Shown here piece by piece: positions 25,119-36,794 of a stretch of DNA of 64,000 bases. The DNA comes from Epiperipatus broadwayi (taxonomy: Eukaryota > Onychophora > Udeonychophora > Euonychophora > Peripatidae): assembly GCA_028023455.1 (NCBI GenBank), contig JAQFVV010000029.1:10272644-10336643 (forward strand), written 5' to 3'. The translations under genes were made by a program, and so were the position numbers. Position 1 is the first letter of the stretch. The number at the start of each line of letters is the position of its first letter. Under the pieces are notes generated by a model, which searched no databases, had not been told where the DNA came from, and saw nothing but the letters and a program-made list of their open reading frames with translations.

Positions 25119-27859
25119 AAAGATAATGGAAACAACACAAATAAAAACAAAAAGAGAAAAAGAAAGAGATAAAGAAAAAAATAAAAATAAAATAGATAGT
25201 AAAACAAAATAAATTCTCTTAAAACCTTAGAGAATTGGCCAGAGATCCATAAAAAAAAAGAAATAGAAGCACCGCAAGGCCATAAATTAGGGGATATTAT
25301 ATCATTATGTGTATGTGCAGAAACAGAAATATAAAAACAAGAAGACTTAGAATTATTCATATTAACTTTATGACAAACAATACTAGTTTGTAAATTATTT
25401 TCAAGAAATACTGTAATATCTTTTGAACTGAGATCTACTGGCATATTAGAAAGAAAATATCTATTATAAGTTATATTAGTATTAGAATAAACATTAGAAA
25501 ATTCGATTTATTAAATCCATCAGATATATTAATATTTTTAGTTCTTGAAAAGTCATTTTTACTAGAAGATAAAGAGGAGTATCCAGAATGATTTAACAGA
25601 TAGTTGCTATTTGAATGAAAGTCAAGTGAATGTGATCTATAAGCTGGAATGAATTTGGGAACATTATCTGGATAATTAAGAATTTTATGTCTAACAGACT
25701 TAGAATAAACATTAGCAAAATTAGAGTTATTAAATCTATCAGAAATATTATTTTTTTTAGTTCTTAAAAAGTCATTTTTACTAGAAGATAAAGAGGAGTA
25801 TCCAGAATGATTTATCTGATAGTTACTATTTGAATGAAAGTTAAGTGAAGGTGATCTATAAGCTGGAATAAATTTGGGAGCAGTATCAGGATAATTAAGA
25901 ATTTTATGACTAATAGACTTTAGAGAAGATAAATTAACAGGAATACCTCCATTATATCTTTTGTCCATAAAAAAAAGCACTCTGTAAATTATGAGCTGGA
26001 ATGACTTTAGGAACTGCAGCCGGATAATTTAGTATTTTAGATTTCACAGACTTTAAAGAAGATAAAGTAACAGGAAAACCTCTGTTATCTCTTTTCCCCA
26101 TAAAAAAAAATTTTGTGATTTAAATTTACCATGAGAAAAAAAAAACCAGAATCAGAAAAGCAATCATTAATGGAATTTACCTCAAGCCAGGATGAGTTAT
26201 AAAAACATCTACTTTTAAATTTGGAATGAGGCAAATTCCTAAATACATTATTATTATTATAATTAATTTCATCACTAACTAAATTAACTTCAGGAACACA
26301 ATCATCCAATTTGATATTTTCACCAAGATCTTCAGAGCAATAGGCTGAAGATGAACATACAATGCTACCATCTTTAATAGCAGAAGAATGATCCCTAGCA
26401 ATGGAAGAACTAAAAATTTGATCAGGATATTTGCATTGAGTGCCAATATCATTAGCATTAACATTTTTACCAAGATCTTCAAGGCAATTGGATGAAGATG
26501 AACATACAATGTTACCACCTTCAATAGCAGAGGAATAATCTCCAGGAATAGAACTAAAAATTTGATCAGAATATTCAGAAGATGATACCTTGCATTGAGT
26601 ACCAATATCATTAGTATTAATAAGTTTATCTTCGATCACTGAAGAATTCCTACAATGATGAGACATTTCAATTATTAAATTATATATAAAAGAAATAGGA
26701 AGAGATAAAATCATTTCAAAAGAAAAATTGCTAGAATCATGAATAACACTGTGAATTAAACTATCTATATTCTCCAAATTATTAGCAGAGTCAAATTCAT
26801 TAAATGCAAAGTTTCCAATATTATTATTTCCAATCTTAGGAAATAAGTCAATATTATTTGTGGATAAATCCATATCAACATCTACATTAGAAAGATAGTC
26901 TAAGGATGAAACAGCTTTATTATTGTCAAACTCATTTATAGCAAACCTACCAACACTATTATTTCCAATCTTGGGAAATAAGTCAATATTATTAGGAAGT
27001 AAGTCAATATTATTAGGGGATAAATCAGCCTCAACATTAGAAAGATCTCTAGGAATAAAGCAGTTTTATATTCATCACATTCATTTACAGGAGAGTTTCC
27101 AACATTATTATTTCCATTATTGATTTTATTTTTGTCAAATTCGTTTACAGTAGAGTTTGAAGCATAATTATTTCCATTATTAAAAGATAAGTCAACATCT
27201 ACCTTAGAAAGATACTGTAAGGACAAAAAATCTTTATTATTATCAAATTCATTTACAATAGAATTTCTAACACAATTATCTTCATCAATTTTACTATCCA
27301 TATAATTAGTTGACCTAACTATCTCAAACTCATCATCTAAAACAGGATTATCAGCAATATTATCTGCCAAAAATACCTTAGACATATTATTACACTCTAT
27401 ACATTTATAGAAGCCAGAACCAATCGTATGAAAAATATCAGCATCAACTTTACTTAATCTAAGACAAGAGGTATGAAACTTCCCCTGACATTGACCATAA
27501 CAATTGATACAGTTAATAGGATCCAATATAACAATAGAACAGACTTTACAAACAGATGAAACTGAGCTAGAATCAGAGATTATATCAGTATCAGATAAAA
27601 CAGAAAGAGATGCATTCATCATAGAAATTTGGGAGACATAAGAATTCAAAATAACAGAAGCCTTCTTATAATAAGAGCTACAGTATTCACATAAAAATTC
27701 AGAGGTATTATTAATAGAATCAATGGAAGTATCTTTATTAAATAAATTATAACATACTATATGGTATCTAAGGCCACAAAAACCCAAGCATTTTAAAAAT
27801 TTTTGTCTACCAAAAATATCAGACAAACACAAACCACAAGGAAATTTAAAAGGTGCCAT
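25103..27859 (-). pseudogene. LINE A ORF1: PHD-like zinc finger protein with internal repeats, frameshifted
   Basis: The protein starts at 27859 with a cysteine/histidine-rich module (FPCGLCLSD..., then CGLRYHIVC and CEYC) and a second one (CKVCSIV, CINCYGQCQ, FHTSC, KCIEC). These resemble paired PHD/C4HC3 fingers, known in ORF1 of some Jockey/CR1-type LINEs. The middle is low-complexity and Asn/Ser-rich. The end (25444-25103) contains a domain ending WPCGASISFF, matching the WPLSAVILPFY segment of LINE B ORF1. The reading frame is split among 27859-26936, 26873-26085, 25980-25471 and 25444-25103. Three separate sets of tandem peptide repeats enlarge it. The expected role is nucleic-acid binding in the retrotransposition RNP. 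The end of ORF1 overlaps the first codons of ORF2. Confidence 0.7.
25500..26100 (-). repeat. About 220-bp tandem repeats inside LINE A ORF1
   Basis: Two near-identical units and a partial third encode a peptide with HKILNYPD, PKFIPAYRS and NHSGYSSLSSSKNDF. At DNA level gataaagaggagtatccag recurs about 220 bases apart. The third partial unit is at about 25985-26100. A second tandem set lies at about 26330-26640 (peptide words DIGTQCK, DQIFSS, SAI.G..VCSSS.). A third, with looser units around NEFDxN and NNGNN, lies at 26900-27280. Confidence 0.8.
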
Positions 27860-27880
27860 CTAAAATAAAACTAACAAACC

Positions 27881-29249
27881 AAAAAAAAAAAATTAGATAC
27901 AGGATAATAAATAAATCCCTTCTAAGTACCCAATTAAATCCCTACAACTAAAAATTATAAAGTAAATAAATACATTATAGTAAAATAATTTAAGTATAAA
28001 ACAAACAATAACAATATCTGTTACTTAACAAAAAAAATTAACAAAATTGGAAAAAAAACAAAACATATTCAATGGTACTATATATATAAAAACAAATAAT
28101 GTCCAAAATAAAGTTATTAAAAGTATCAAAATCACTATGTCTTAATTATTTATGAAATAACATTTTATATCAATTGAAAATAATTCAGACAGTCTTTCTC
28201 CAAAACAATATAATAAATAAAATTTGTTATTTCTATTAACAAAGAATCCCTTATAAATGTTTGGTCTTCGATAAACATTGCATAAAGTCAAAGGACAAGC
28301 AATAAAAAATGATGCCAAATCTTGTTATATATTATAAAAGTGAAGTAATATATATGTAAATAAAATATCCAATTGTATACAATATATCTATAATGCTCTT
28401 CATATCCATAAGCAAATTTACATATAAACACACAAACAAGTTTAAAGAAAAGATAAATATCCTAAGGTGAAGTAACTTGGAACACTCTAGATTGAATGAA
28501 GATAAGAAATCACTTAGTAATTAAAAGCAATAAGTTATCAATCTTATCCAAACTGAAAAAATTAATTACAACTAAAATAAAATAAAATGTTAAATTAAAA
28601 CTTTATAGTAGATTTTTGTATAAATCGATATAATAGTCAATAGATCCAAAATATAGTAGATTTTTGTATAAATCGATATAATAGTCAATAGATCCAAAAA
28701 TAGAGTCTTGTATGCTTTATTAATAAAATCCTCTAAGCTTATTAGTTCCAACTGAAGATCACTCAAAAAAAAAACAACAACAACAACATTTATTTATAAA
28801 ATCCCCAAGGCGTAAACAATCCATTAAAAAAAAAACCATTTAAAATATCCATTAAAAGAAGCTACTTCAAGTAATTAATTTTGACGTCAAAGAATGTCAG
28901 CAGTTATCAAAAGATCAATTGTATTAGAACAATAGAAAAATTGAATATCAATAAAAAAACATTTTGATCCAATTAATTTCACAAAAAATATGCACATATC
29001 AATCTTTGAATAGAGACTTATAAAATGTAAAAATCTTAAAAACATAGTACCAAATTAAACGATGTCAGCCATAAGAATAACGTTGAGTTAAGCCCTCTAT
29101 CCATATAATAACATAGAAAAAAAACAGTATGATATCCAAAAAACTGATAAAAAAAAATAACGAAAGGCTCTTTAAAAAAAAAAAAAATTCCAATGGTTTT
29201 AAGAGAAAGAAAAAAACACATCCTACTTCTACAAGAGACAGCAGCAATA
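27881..29249. other. Between LINE A ORF1 and LINE B tail; possible LINE A 5' UTR
   Basis: No gene is seen. The AT-rich DNA includes a 48-base tandem duplication (28605-28700) and a short (CAA)n run near 28771. If LINE A has a long 5' UTR it would occupy part of this stretch. The boundary cannot be set without other copies. Confidence 0.4.
28605..28700. repeat. 48-bp exact tandem duplication
   Basis: The string beginning atagtagatttttgtata and ending gatccaaaa is repeated twice at a 48-base period (starts 28605 and 28653), with essentially no divergence, indicating a recent duplication. Confidence 0.85.
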
Positions 29250-29452
29250 GTAATAATAATAATTCAATTCAATTTAATATCCATTTATTATGTGCATTTC
29301 AACATTTACACTTTAACAGAAATACACAATAAAAAAAATAAAAAAATAATAATAATAACAATGATAATAATTAAAATTAAAAAAAAAAAAACAACAATTA
29401 TAATCAAATACAAGCTAAATACATAAAATTATATATACATATATGTTCATAA

Positions 29453-32187
29453 TTATACATTTAGTTGTTTTTTAACATTCATCACAAATTGATCGCAAAA
29501 AATATCAATATTATTAAAAGTTAGATTATATACCATTTGCAATCTATTAATAACTGATTTACCAAAGAAAGTATTTTTACATATACTAATCTTGAAAGTT
29601 TGCATTTCTCTTAATAAACGACAATGTACTTTCAATTCTATTTTTGATATACAGTTACTGACATCAATTTTCCCATCAATCAACTTTTTCAGTAATATCA
29701 TATCCTTCAACATTCTCCTTTCTTTCAATACTGTTTTGACAGTTTGACATTCACCCATTATTAATTTATTAAATCTTTTTTCAATATTATATATTTTAGA
29801 CTGAATATTAATCAGATTGAAGTTCCATATACAAGAATTATATTCTAAAACTGTAACAACAAGAGAAAAAAATAACCTATATTTTATGGAAATAGATAAA
29901 TCTCTCCCATATCTCAAAATACAGCCCATCTTTCTGTATGCTTTATTAATAATACATCTAATATGCGCATTAAAAGTAAAATTGCTACAAAATATAATTC
30001 CTAAATCAGATATAGTCTCTTTATATTTAATAACACCATTCTCAATTTTATATTGATAAACAGATTTTTCAGTTTTATTAGTATAGGAAACAATGCATGT
30101 TTTATTAATGTTAATCTCCATGTTGTTATACCTACACCATATAATAAAACTATCTATATCCTTTTGAACCTCAATATGATCACTATAAGTAATAATTCTT
30201 TTAAATAACTTACAATCATCAGCATAAGTAAGTATCATACTATTTTTTATGCTATGATCAAGATCACACATATAAACAAAAAGCAATGGTGCTAATATTC
30301 CACCCTGAGGAACACCTATCATATTATCAAAAAAAAAGAGAATTAGTTTTATCCATATGTACATAAGATTTACGACCCCTCAAATAATTGGAAAACCACT
30401 CAACTAAATGAGGACTAACACCCAACATTTTAAGTTTATACAAAAGTCTAATATATGAAACTTTGTCAAATGCCTGAGTCATATCAAAATATACAATATC
30501 TAATTGCTTCTGATCAGATAAGGCATGAGCAATATGATCAGATATCACCATTAAATTAGTTTCAGCAGATCTACCAGGTAAAAAACCATGATGATAACTA
30601 GGTAATACCTTAATCATATCTACAATAATATTACTATAAATACACCTTTCATAAATTCTAGTAAAAGGTGACAGAATTGAAATAGGTCTATAATTACCAG
30701 AATCAGATCTATCCCCTTTTTTAAAAATTGGTATAATCTTAGCTATCTTAAATATATCAGGAATAATAGTTTTCTCAATTGATAAATTAATGATATAATG
30801 CAATGGTGCTACCAAACATTCAGCACAACCCTTGATAATAAAATTAGGAATATTATCATATCCCATAGAAGATTTCGATTTAAGTTTAGAAATTGCAGTA
30901 AACACTTCAGGAATTGCAATTTTATTAACATCTATATTCCAAAAACTCTCTTTATTAAATTTAATATCAACCATATTATCATTACTTGAAGTATCTAAGT
31001 ACATATTAGTAAAATGATTGACTAGATCATCCATAGAAGGCCTAATTACATTATATCTACAACTTTTACTTCCAACAATATTAAGATCTTTTATATAATT
31101 CCAAAACATTTGTGGATTATTCCTAAAATTTTCTTCAACTCTATTTAAATTATTATTATAATCTCTTTTCATAAGAGTTTTAGTATAAGCACGCAAACCA
31201 CTAAATTTCTTATACAATTCTTTATCATTAGTTAGTTTATATAACCTATGATATTTGTGCTTTCTATTTAAGCCCTTACACAATTCCCCAGAAAACCATT
31301 TAGGATATTTGTTATTAGTATTTAAATAATGCCTAACAGGAATATATTGATCTAGACAATTTTGAACTATACCAACAAAATTATTTGCTGCTATATTTGG
31401 ATCATTTTCCATCAAAATTACATTCCAATCAATGTCCTCAAAAGCTTTATAAAGGCCATAATAGTCACCATGTTTGTAATCTCTCTTACTATTTACCATA
31501 GGCTTTATATGTTCATGAGAACCATCTATTACAAATTCCAAAGGTGGATGATAAGGATCAGGGAGCAAAAGAGCTTGATCAGCCTCTTTGCACTTCAAAT
31601 CATTCTTAGTGCTAAACAATAAATCCAACATACCACCCCTAAAATTAATAATACTATTAAGTTGAATTAAACTAACCAACTCAACAAAAATTTTTAATCT
31701 ATAAAGTTTACTATTATCAACATTCTTATTACTATGTCTTGAGTAATCAGCTTCATTAAAATCCCCAACTATAATAATATCATATTTATATTTCACCAAT
31801 ATATCCTCAACCTTAACTAAATATGCATCTAAATCATTCATTGACAAAGTAGGTCGAAGATATATAGTACCTAACAATATTTTATTTTTATTTTTTAAAC
31901 TAACTTCAATCCAACAAGATTCAATATTATTATCACTAATAATTATCTGTTTATGCTTTATGTATTTTTTTAATAGAAATCAAAGTACCACCTCCTCTTG
32001 TTTCATAATTATAATTTCTATCACATCTATATACACAATACCTATCATCAAATATACTAATATTATCAATTTCTTCTTTTAACCAAGTCTCTGTTAAAAA
32101 GATAATATATTCATTTAATAACAATTCAAATGTAAAATCAATTGTCTTAGTTCTAAGACCACGAACATTTTGATAATAACAATTCAT
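29453..32187 (-). pseudogene. LINE B ORF2: endonuclease-reverse transcriptase, two frameshifts
   Basis: The first frame (32187-31951) carries YYQNVRGLRTK, TETWLK and RGGGTLISI of the APE endonuclease. The second (31877-30327, 516 codons) continues with GTIYLRP, VGDFNEADYS, PYHPP and the RT core: NYRPISILSPF, HHGFLPGRS, YFDMTQAFDKVSY. The third (30364-29453, 303 codons) has GVPQGGILAPLLF, catalytic YADD in LTYADDCKLF, then the thumb and C-terminal region. Breaks lie near 31915 and 30345, the second inside an A-run (about 30330-30340) just before the GVPQG motif. The ATG lies in a 4-base ATGA overlap with the stop of ORF1, a layout used by some LINEs for termination-reinitiation. Nearly all motifs are intact. 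Confidence 0.85.
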
Positions 32188-33406
32188 GAATTGCTATTAT
32201 TACACAGATTATTTTGCAAATTTATATCTTGCACTATAGTGCTAATTTCATCAACATTATCAGTCAATATAATATCTTCTGTCTTTTCTTCAATAATCTT
32301 ATTAATATTTAATATAGAATTATCCTGTGTACTATCAACATTAAAATTTCTTAAATATTTTAAATCTCCATAGAAGGGCAATATGACTGCTGACAAAGGC
32401 CAAACGTTACCAACCAAAACTTTATCAGATTCAGATTCCTCTATAGATAAATAAAATGAAAAATATTTTTTAAATCTTGTATTCAGTTTATAACACACAC
32501 TATTTATATCTAAAACATTTTTAAAATGAGCAGTCACATCTTCAACAGAAGTGTCATTATCCATTCTAGTTAGAAAAAAAATTTTAAATTTCTTTCTTGT
32601 CTTAACACCTTTTAAAACATGATTAACCTGATTTCCTATAATAGGTGAAGAACTTGAATTTTTAATATTTTTATTCTTATTTTTACGATAAAATACAGTT
32701 TTAAAACCATCCTTTGTCAAGAGTTGTTAGCCGAGAGGTCATCGCAACCGCCTTGCAAGCAAGTAGTTGGTTGCAGACGGTTGTAGGTTCGCGTCCCGGC
32801 CGATGCTATGACATATGAAAAACAAAACAAAACATCCTTTTTTTTATCTGCACAATCTTTCAAATAAAAGGCATATGAGTTTTTAGAGGTGTTATCTTGA
32901 TTAGAAATCCCAGACGATTCATCTGACGTTACATTTGTTTTCATATCTGACTGACCAACCTTCACTTTAATTGCTTTATTCTGCTGTTCATTAAATTTAG
33001 AACTTGATCTATCAGTGACACTAAAAACTGCCTCCTTTTTTAATTGATCAACTCCTTCACTTCTATTTATAGTAGAAAGTGGAGGGAAATTTAAATCAGA
33101 AACATTAAGTTCAGGCGTTTGCTTTTCTTTATGCTTTAAAATAAGTTGACTTTCTTTTTTATTAAAAACAACAGAATTTCTGTCTGTGCTTCTATAATCA
33201 TTATTTTTATTTATATCCAAATTATTAACAGATGCATTTAATAACATATTTTTTATCATAATATTTTCTTCTTTCAATAATTTAATTTCACTTGATAAAT
33301 CTGTAACAATATTTAAAATTATATTCAATAAAAACGTAGATTTTTCACAAGATAAACAATTATTATCCATTTTAGATAGATTTTTTTTCTCCTTTATCAA
33401 AATCAC
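32184..33406 (-). pseudogene. LINE B ORF1, interrupted by a tRNA-derived SINE
   Basis: The N-terminal piece (33406 to about 32829) begins with a short leader, then a leucine/isoleucine/lysine-rich coiled-coil-like stretch of about 50 residues and a CLSCEKS motif. The C-terminal piece (32715-32184) holds a domain with VCYKL, FSFYLSIE and VWPLSAVILPFY, equivalent to the end of LINE A ORF1. The two join in frame once the inserted 113 bases and one 12-base target duplication are set aside, showing that ORF1 was open when the SINE landed. It is probably the RNA-binding partner of ORF2. Confidence 0.75.
32716..32828 (+). mobile_element. tRNA-derived SINE inserted in LINE B ORF1
   Basis: A GC-richer 113-bp block interrupts an otherwise continuous reading frame. 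It is flanked by aaaaccatccttt (32703-32715) and aaaacatccttt (32829-32840), a target duplication with a one-base difference. It contains RNA polymerase III promoter elements: an A box TAGCCGAGAGG (32728-32738) and a B box GGTTCGCGTCC (32786-32796), correctly ordered on the + strand, and ends in an A-rich tail (atatgaaaaacaaaac). Spacing is tRNA-like, but the acceptor and anticodon stems do not fold well, so it is a SINE or retroposed tRNA-like sequence, not a working tRNA gene. Confidence 0.8.
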
Positions 33407-33414
33407 GATTAGAT

Positions 33415-33451
33415 AATAATGATGATGATAATAATAATAATAATAATAATA
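33415..33451. repeat. (GAT)n/(AAT)n microsatellite at LINE B 5' end
   Basis: Three GAT units are followed by about eight AAT units on the + strand, immediately upstream of minus-strand LINE B. It is the counterpart of the AAT run at the element's 3' end. Confidence 0.8.
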
Positions 33452-35280
33452 AAAAAAGTATTTTTAACTTTTTTTCTAAATATGGATTCACAGAATATGT
33501 CAACTTCATTTGAAGTACTTGTCTTTAATATCTGAATAAGGACTGTTCTTGAAGTTAAATAGTTGTCATGGTTTAAGATGGACATAGCTACTTTTAATCA
33601 AACAATGTTCCATAGAAAGGAAATTTAATAAAACAAGCCAATCGGTTTTTTTTTCAGAAAGTGTAAAGTTATTGAATGAAAAGATTTGTTAGATTCTTTG
33701 TGAGATCTAATTTGGCATTCCTTATTATTTGAATTCCTAAGTTTATATAAAAGTCTAGTGACATTTAAAATGTTTTTTCATAGCAGTAACCATGTCTATT
33801 TTATCGATGCTTATGTTTCAAAATTAGATTCAGAAACTTTAGAGAAATTTTTATTTTTGATTGGATAGAATTTTGCACCAGTTCTATTAAGTTATCATTA
33901 TTTGTTTCTGTGTATGGGTAGTCTTTAGTGCACATATTGGTAAAAACAGTAAACTAAGATACAAACTTATTGGAAATAATAGTTCTGTGAGATTGAATAA
34001 TCTTCTGTTATTGAATTTTGACAATCATAAATATGCTGTTCAGGCAGAAAAGCTCCTATGAAAAAACTTGGTTGTATCATATTCAAAGTGATTCTGTCTT
34101 ATGTTATAATTATGTAAAATAATAATAAAAGTTATTAATATTATACAAGTACTTGTAAGTCAATTGTTGGATAAATAATAGATTAGTATACTGGTAAGAT
34201 TGTATAGACTTATATTTAAAAATGACTGCCATCTCAAACATATAGGCAGAAAACTTACTGTTTCCTCTTACCTGTACCAAATATCAATGTCTGTCAAACA
34301 TTAAACTTGTTAAATTTCCTTGTCATGTTCCAGCAGAAAGGTTGTTTTAAGAAGTATGTTATGGACATGAGTTTACCAAAAACAGGGATTCCGAGTATTT
34401 TTCTTACAATGTTCCCATTGTTTAGCATTTGATTATTTTCTTTTAAAGAAAAGAAATGGGTTAATGTTAAACAATATAGGATTTAAAGTTGTTTTTTAAC
34501 TACTGATAAGAAAACTTAAGAGCTAATAGTGAATTAAAACTTACAAAAACAATATTATCGTTTGTTGATTATGATCAATTTTAGGATTTTTTGTTGTTGT
34601 TTGTTTTGATACATTAAAAACAATCTATGATCTTTAAAAGTGATATTCATAATTAAATCAGTAGATAGTATTTTTTTTTTTTATAAAGATTATATTTCAA
34701 ACATTGTTGGAATACTTTCATTCACTTTAGAATACTGTTCAAGGAATTAATTCAGATTGGTTTTAATCAAATATTTATCTTATCCACTTATTTAGATTTG
34801 GACAGAGATACTTATCTTTTTTTTAATTAAAGCAATTCTTTATAAGATATGATATGTTGGACTATTTGCATCATATATGAATAAATGTTAAATGTACAAA
34901 AAAATTTAAACTTATTTAAACTTTATAATTTTTAAAAATGAAAAGACTTCAAAATGCTGGAATATCTCATAAAATTTTAAATGTTGTGGTTATATAGTGA
35001 CTTCAAATTTTTTTAGAAATATATAGAACAATGTATTTGTGATTATATAAATCAATGAAATAGAGCATTCAATCTTAAAGATACAACCATTTTATTTTTA
35101 AAAAATAAGGGGATAGACAAAATGAGTACAATAAAAGTAACAATGATTTTATTGAATAGATTGCTTTAGTCATAGATGAGTGGTAATCAAATACCAGATG
35201 TGATTTTTGAGTGCAGCCATTTTTACTTCTTGACTGTGATTGACTGCTTTCAACTGCTGCACACTAAAAATCTCAGACTC
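33452..35280. other. No gene seen
   Basis: AT-rich DNA with no supported coding region or repeat family. Confidence 0.4.
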
Positions 35281-35670
35281 AATTAAAACAGGCAAAACTC
35301 TTCATACAGTAGTGCCACTCAGTGTAAGCCAAAGTAATCAATGTTTTCCAAAATATTTGTGCATAAAATCTCTATCTAGTGCCTAATTCTATATCCTCAG
35401 ACTAGTTTCTGGCTTGTGACCTTCATCAGTGAGGAGCCTTGGATCTGAGAGCTCCTCGCTAATGAAGGCCACAAGCCAGAAACTAGACTGAGGATATTGG
35501 ATGAGAAGACACTAGATAGGGATTTTATCTACAAATACCTTCTGACATCCATTGATTACTCTGTCTTGCACTGAGTGGCACTACTGTATGGAGAGTTTTG
35601 ACTGTTTTAAAAACAGTTATGAGCAAGCATAAGAAATGGTGATCATGTGATGTTTATTGTTTTAATTTCT
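35281..35670. mobile_element. Family 1 ribozyme repeat in inverted head-to-head form
   Basis: A forward half (aaacaggcaaaactc near 35288, through gtgccactcag, gcataaaatc and gactagtttctggcttgtg, to about 35450) is followed directly by its reverse complement (35453-35660), ending gtgatcatgtgatgttta. The whole can fold into a hairpin of about 160 bp. The forward half carries an intact hammerhead core on the minus strand (separate entry). The inverted half has CTAATGA and GAC on the + strand and is damaged. No convincing target duplication was found here. Confidence 0.75.
35391..35446 (-). ncRNA. Type I hammerhead ribozyme, family 1, complete core
   Basis: On the minus strand: helix I 5' strand TCCTCA (35435-35430), CTGATGA (35429-35423), helix II region AGGTCACAAGCCA (35422-35410), GAAAC (35409-35405), TA, then GTC (35402-35400) and helix I 3' strand TGAGGA (35399-35394). 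Helix I is 6 of 6 Watson-Crick. In other copies one of these pairs is U-G, so this copy has a strengthening A. Helix III is the two-pair ACTAGT palindrome, as in known retroelement hammerheads that may act as dimers. Helix II has G-C, G-C and U-G pairs, but the first pair, normally G-C, is A-A. Cleavage would fall between 35400 and 35399. All universally conserved core residues are present; activity is untested. Confidence 0.7.
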
Positions 35671-36129
35671 GACTTTTTATTAGCTACGCTAATTTCTATA
35701 ATTTATTTTAAAAATTCTTTCTATGAACATTTTTTCTAGGGTAATTATTCTTGGTGGGGGGGGGGAATAACAATACTGTTAGTGCAATGTACATGATTTA
35801 ATTAAAATTTTATTTACACAAAATTTAAAAACATTTACACTGTCAATACAGTCATATACTGGTTAATGGTGTTAATTTGATTTTATTTACACAATAATGG
35901 TATAATACATTATCTTGAAGATATCTGAATAAACTATGGCATTTATTTAAACCATATTTTATTCACTGATATTAAGCGAATATTGAAAATTTTCTGATAT
36001 GTAACTATAATAATTTAGATGTGTGTGTGTGAAATAAAATTATTAAAAAAATAATTTACAAGGAATTCTATTTATGGGGAAATTATGTATAAAGATACAG
36101 AAGGAAATTAGTTCTTGCATATATCCTTT

Positions 36130-36790
36130 ATTTTTTAAAAAACTAGGATTTTGCCTTATAATTGATGTCATCATCATTTTTAATCATTATTGACCTACAT
36201 AGGGTTGTCTCTGTAAAGTAATTTCAGTTTTTCTTCTATAATTGCTTTCTATCTCATATATAGTTTTTTTAAGGTATACTAGGATCCAATTTAAAATTTA
36301 GTTGTCAATCAGTTGTCTTTTCTTCTAGTAAAATATTTGTAAAATCTCTGCTTCTGATTCTTAATTTGTTACTTTGTCTTATATATATTTCAACATAGAT
36401 ATCTCCATATTTTGCTATATGATGTCTGCATTGATTTTCTATTAATTGCATAAATCTCAGATCCATATGTAAATGCTGATAAAATATATTTATTACTTTG
36501 ATAATAGTTTAATTACATATATTTTAAAAGTATTTGATTCAAACTTAATTCTGGGATTAATTTTATTAATATTTTCATTTGCAATATTTTTTTAAAAATT
36601 ATTTTAACTTTATTTAATTAATTAATATCAAACTTCTTTTTTCAAACTGTACTCAATATACTTTAATTTTTCTAGTATTTCTCTTTAGTTCTATTTTTTT
36701 CTCTTTCATCTGAAGTATTAGTTGAAAAAACAACCATATTCATTTGGAAGATGTAGATGACTTAAGCAATCTCCATTTATTTTCATTCAT
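36130..36790 (-). pseudogene. Antisense RTE-like LINE fragment (RT end and C-terminus)
   Basis: The minus strand reads, out of order with stops, MNMVVFSTNTSDE near 36770-36710. This resembles the residues after the catalytic YADD box of RTE elements, where the ADD itself has decayed. Further along, at about 36485-36450, it reads ILSAFTYGSEI, like the SVLLYGSETW motif of the same family. Order and spacing fit one decayed 3' fragment. Confidence 0.45.
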
Positions 36791-36794
36791 TGTG

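Larger units (their letters stand above)
29250..33415 (-). mobile_element. LINE B: non-LTR retrotransposon, about 4.2 kb, two ORFs
   Basis: This minus-strand element has ORF1 (33406-32184) and ORF2 (32187-29453), followed by a short 3' UTR and a terminus reading ATTGAATTGAA then (TTA)n at about 29250-29270. The same terminal motif ends LINE A. AAT-type repeats on the + strand flank both sides (29248-29261 and 33415-33451), suggesting insertion into, or tail extension as, an AAT microsatellite. It lacks the zinc-finger N-terminus of LINE A ORF1, either because it is 5' truncated or because it represents a different subfamily. Confidence 0.85.

Noticed and set aside
32716-32828. Possible functional tRNA gene
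   Set aside because: A and B boxes are present, but acceptor and anticodon stems do not fold and the sequence has a target duplication and A-rich tail, which indicates a SINE.
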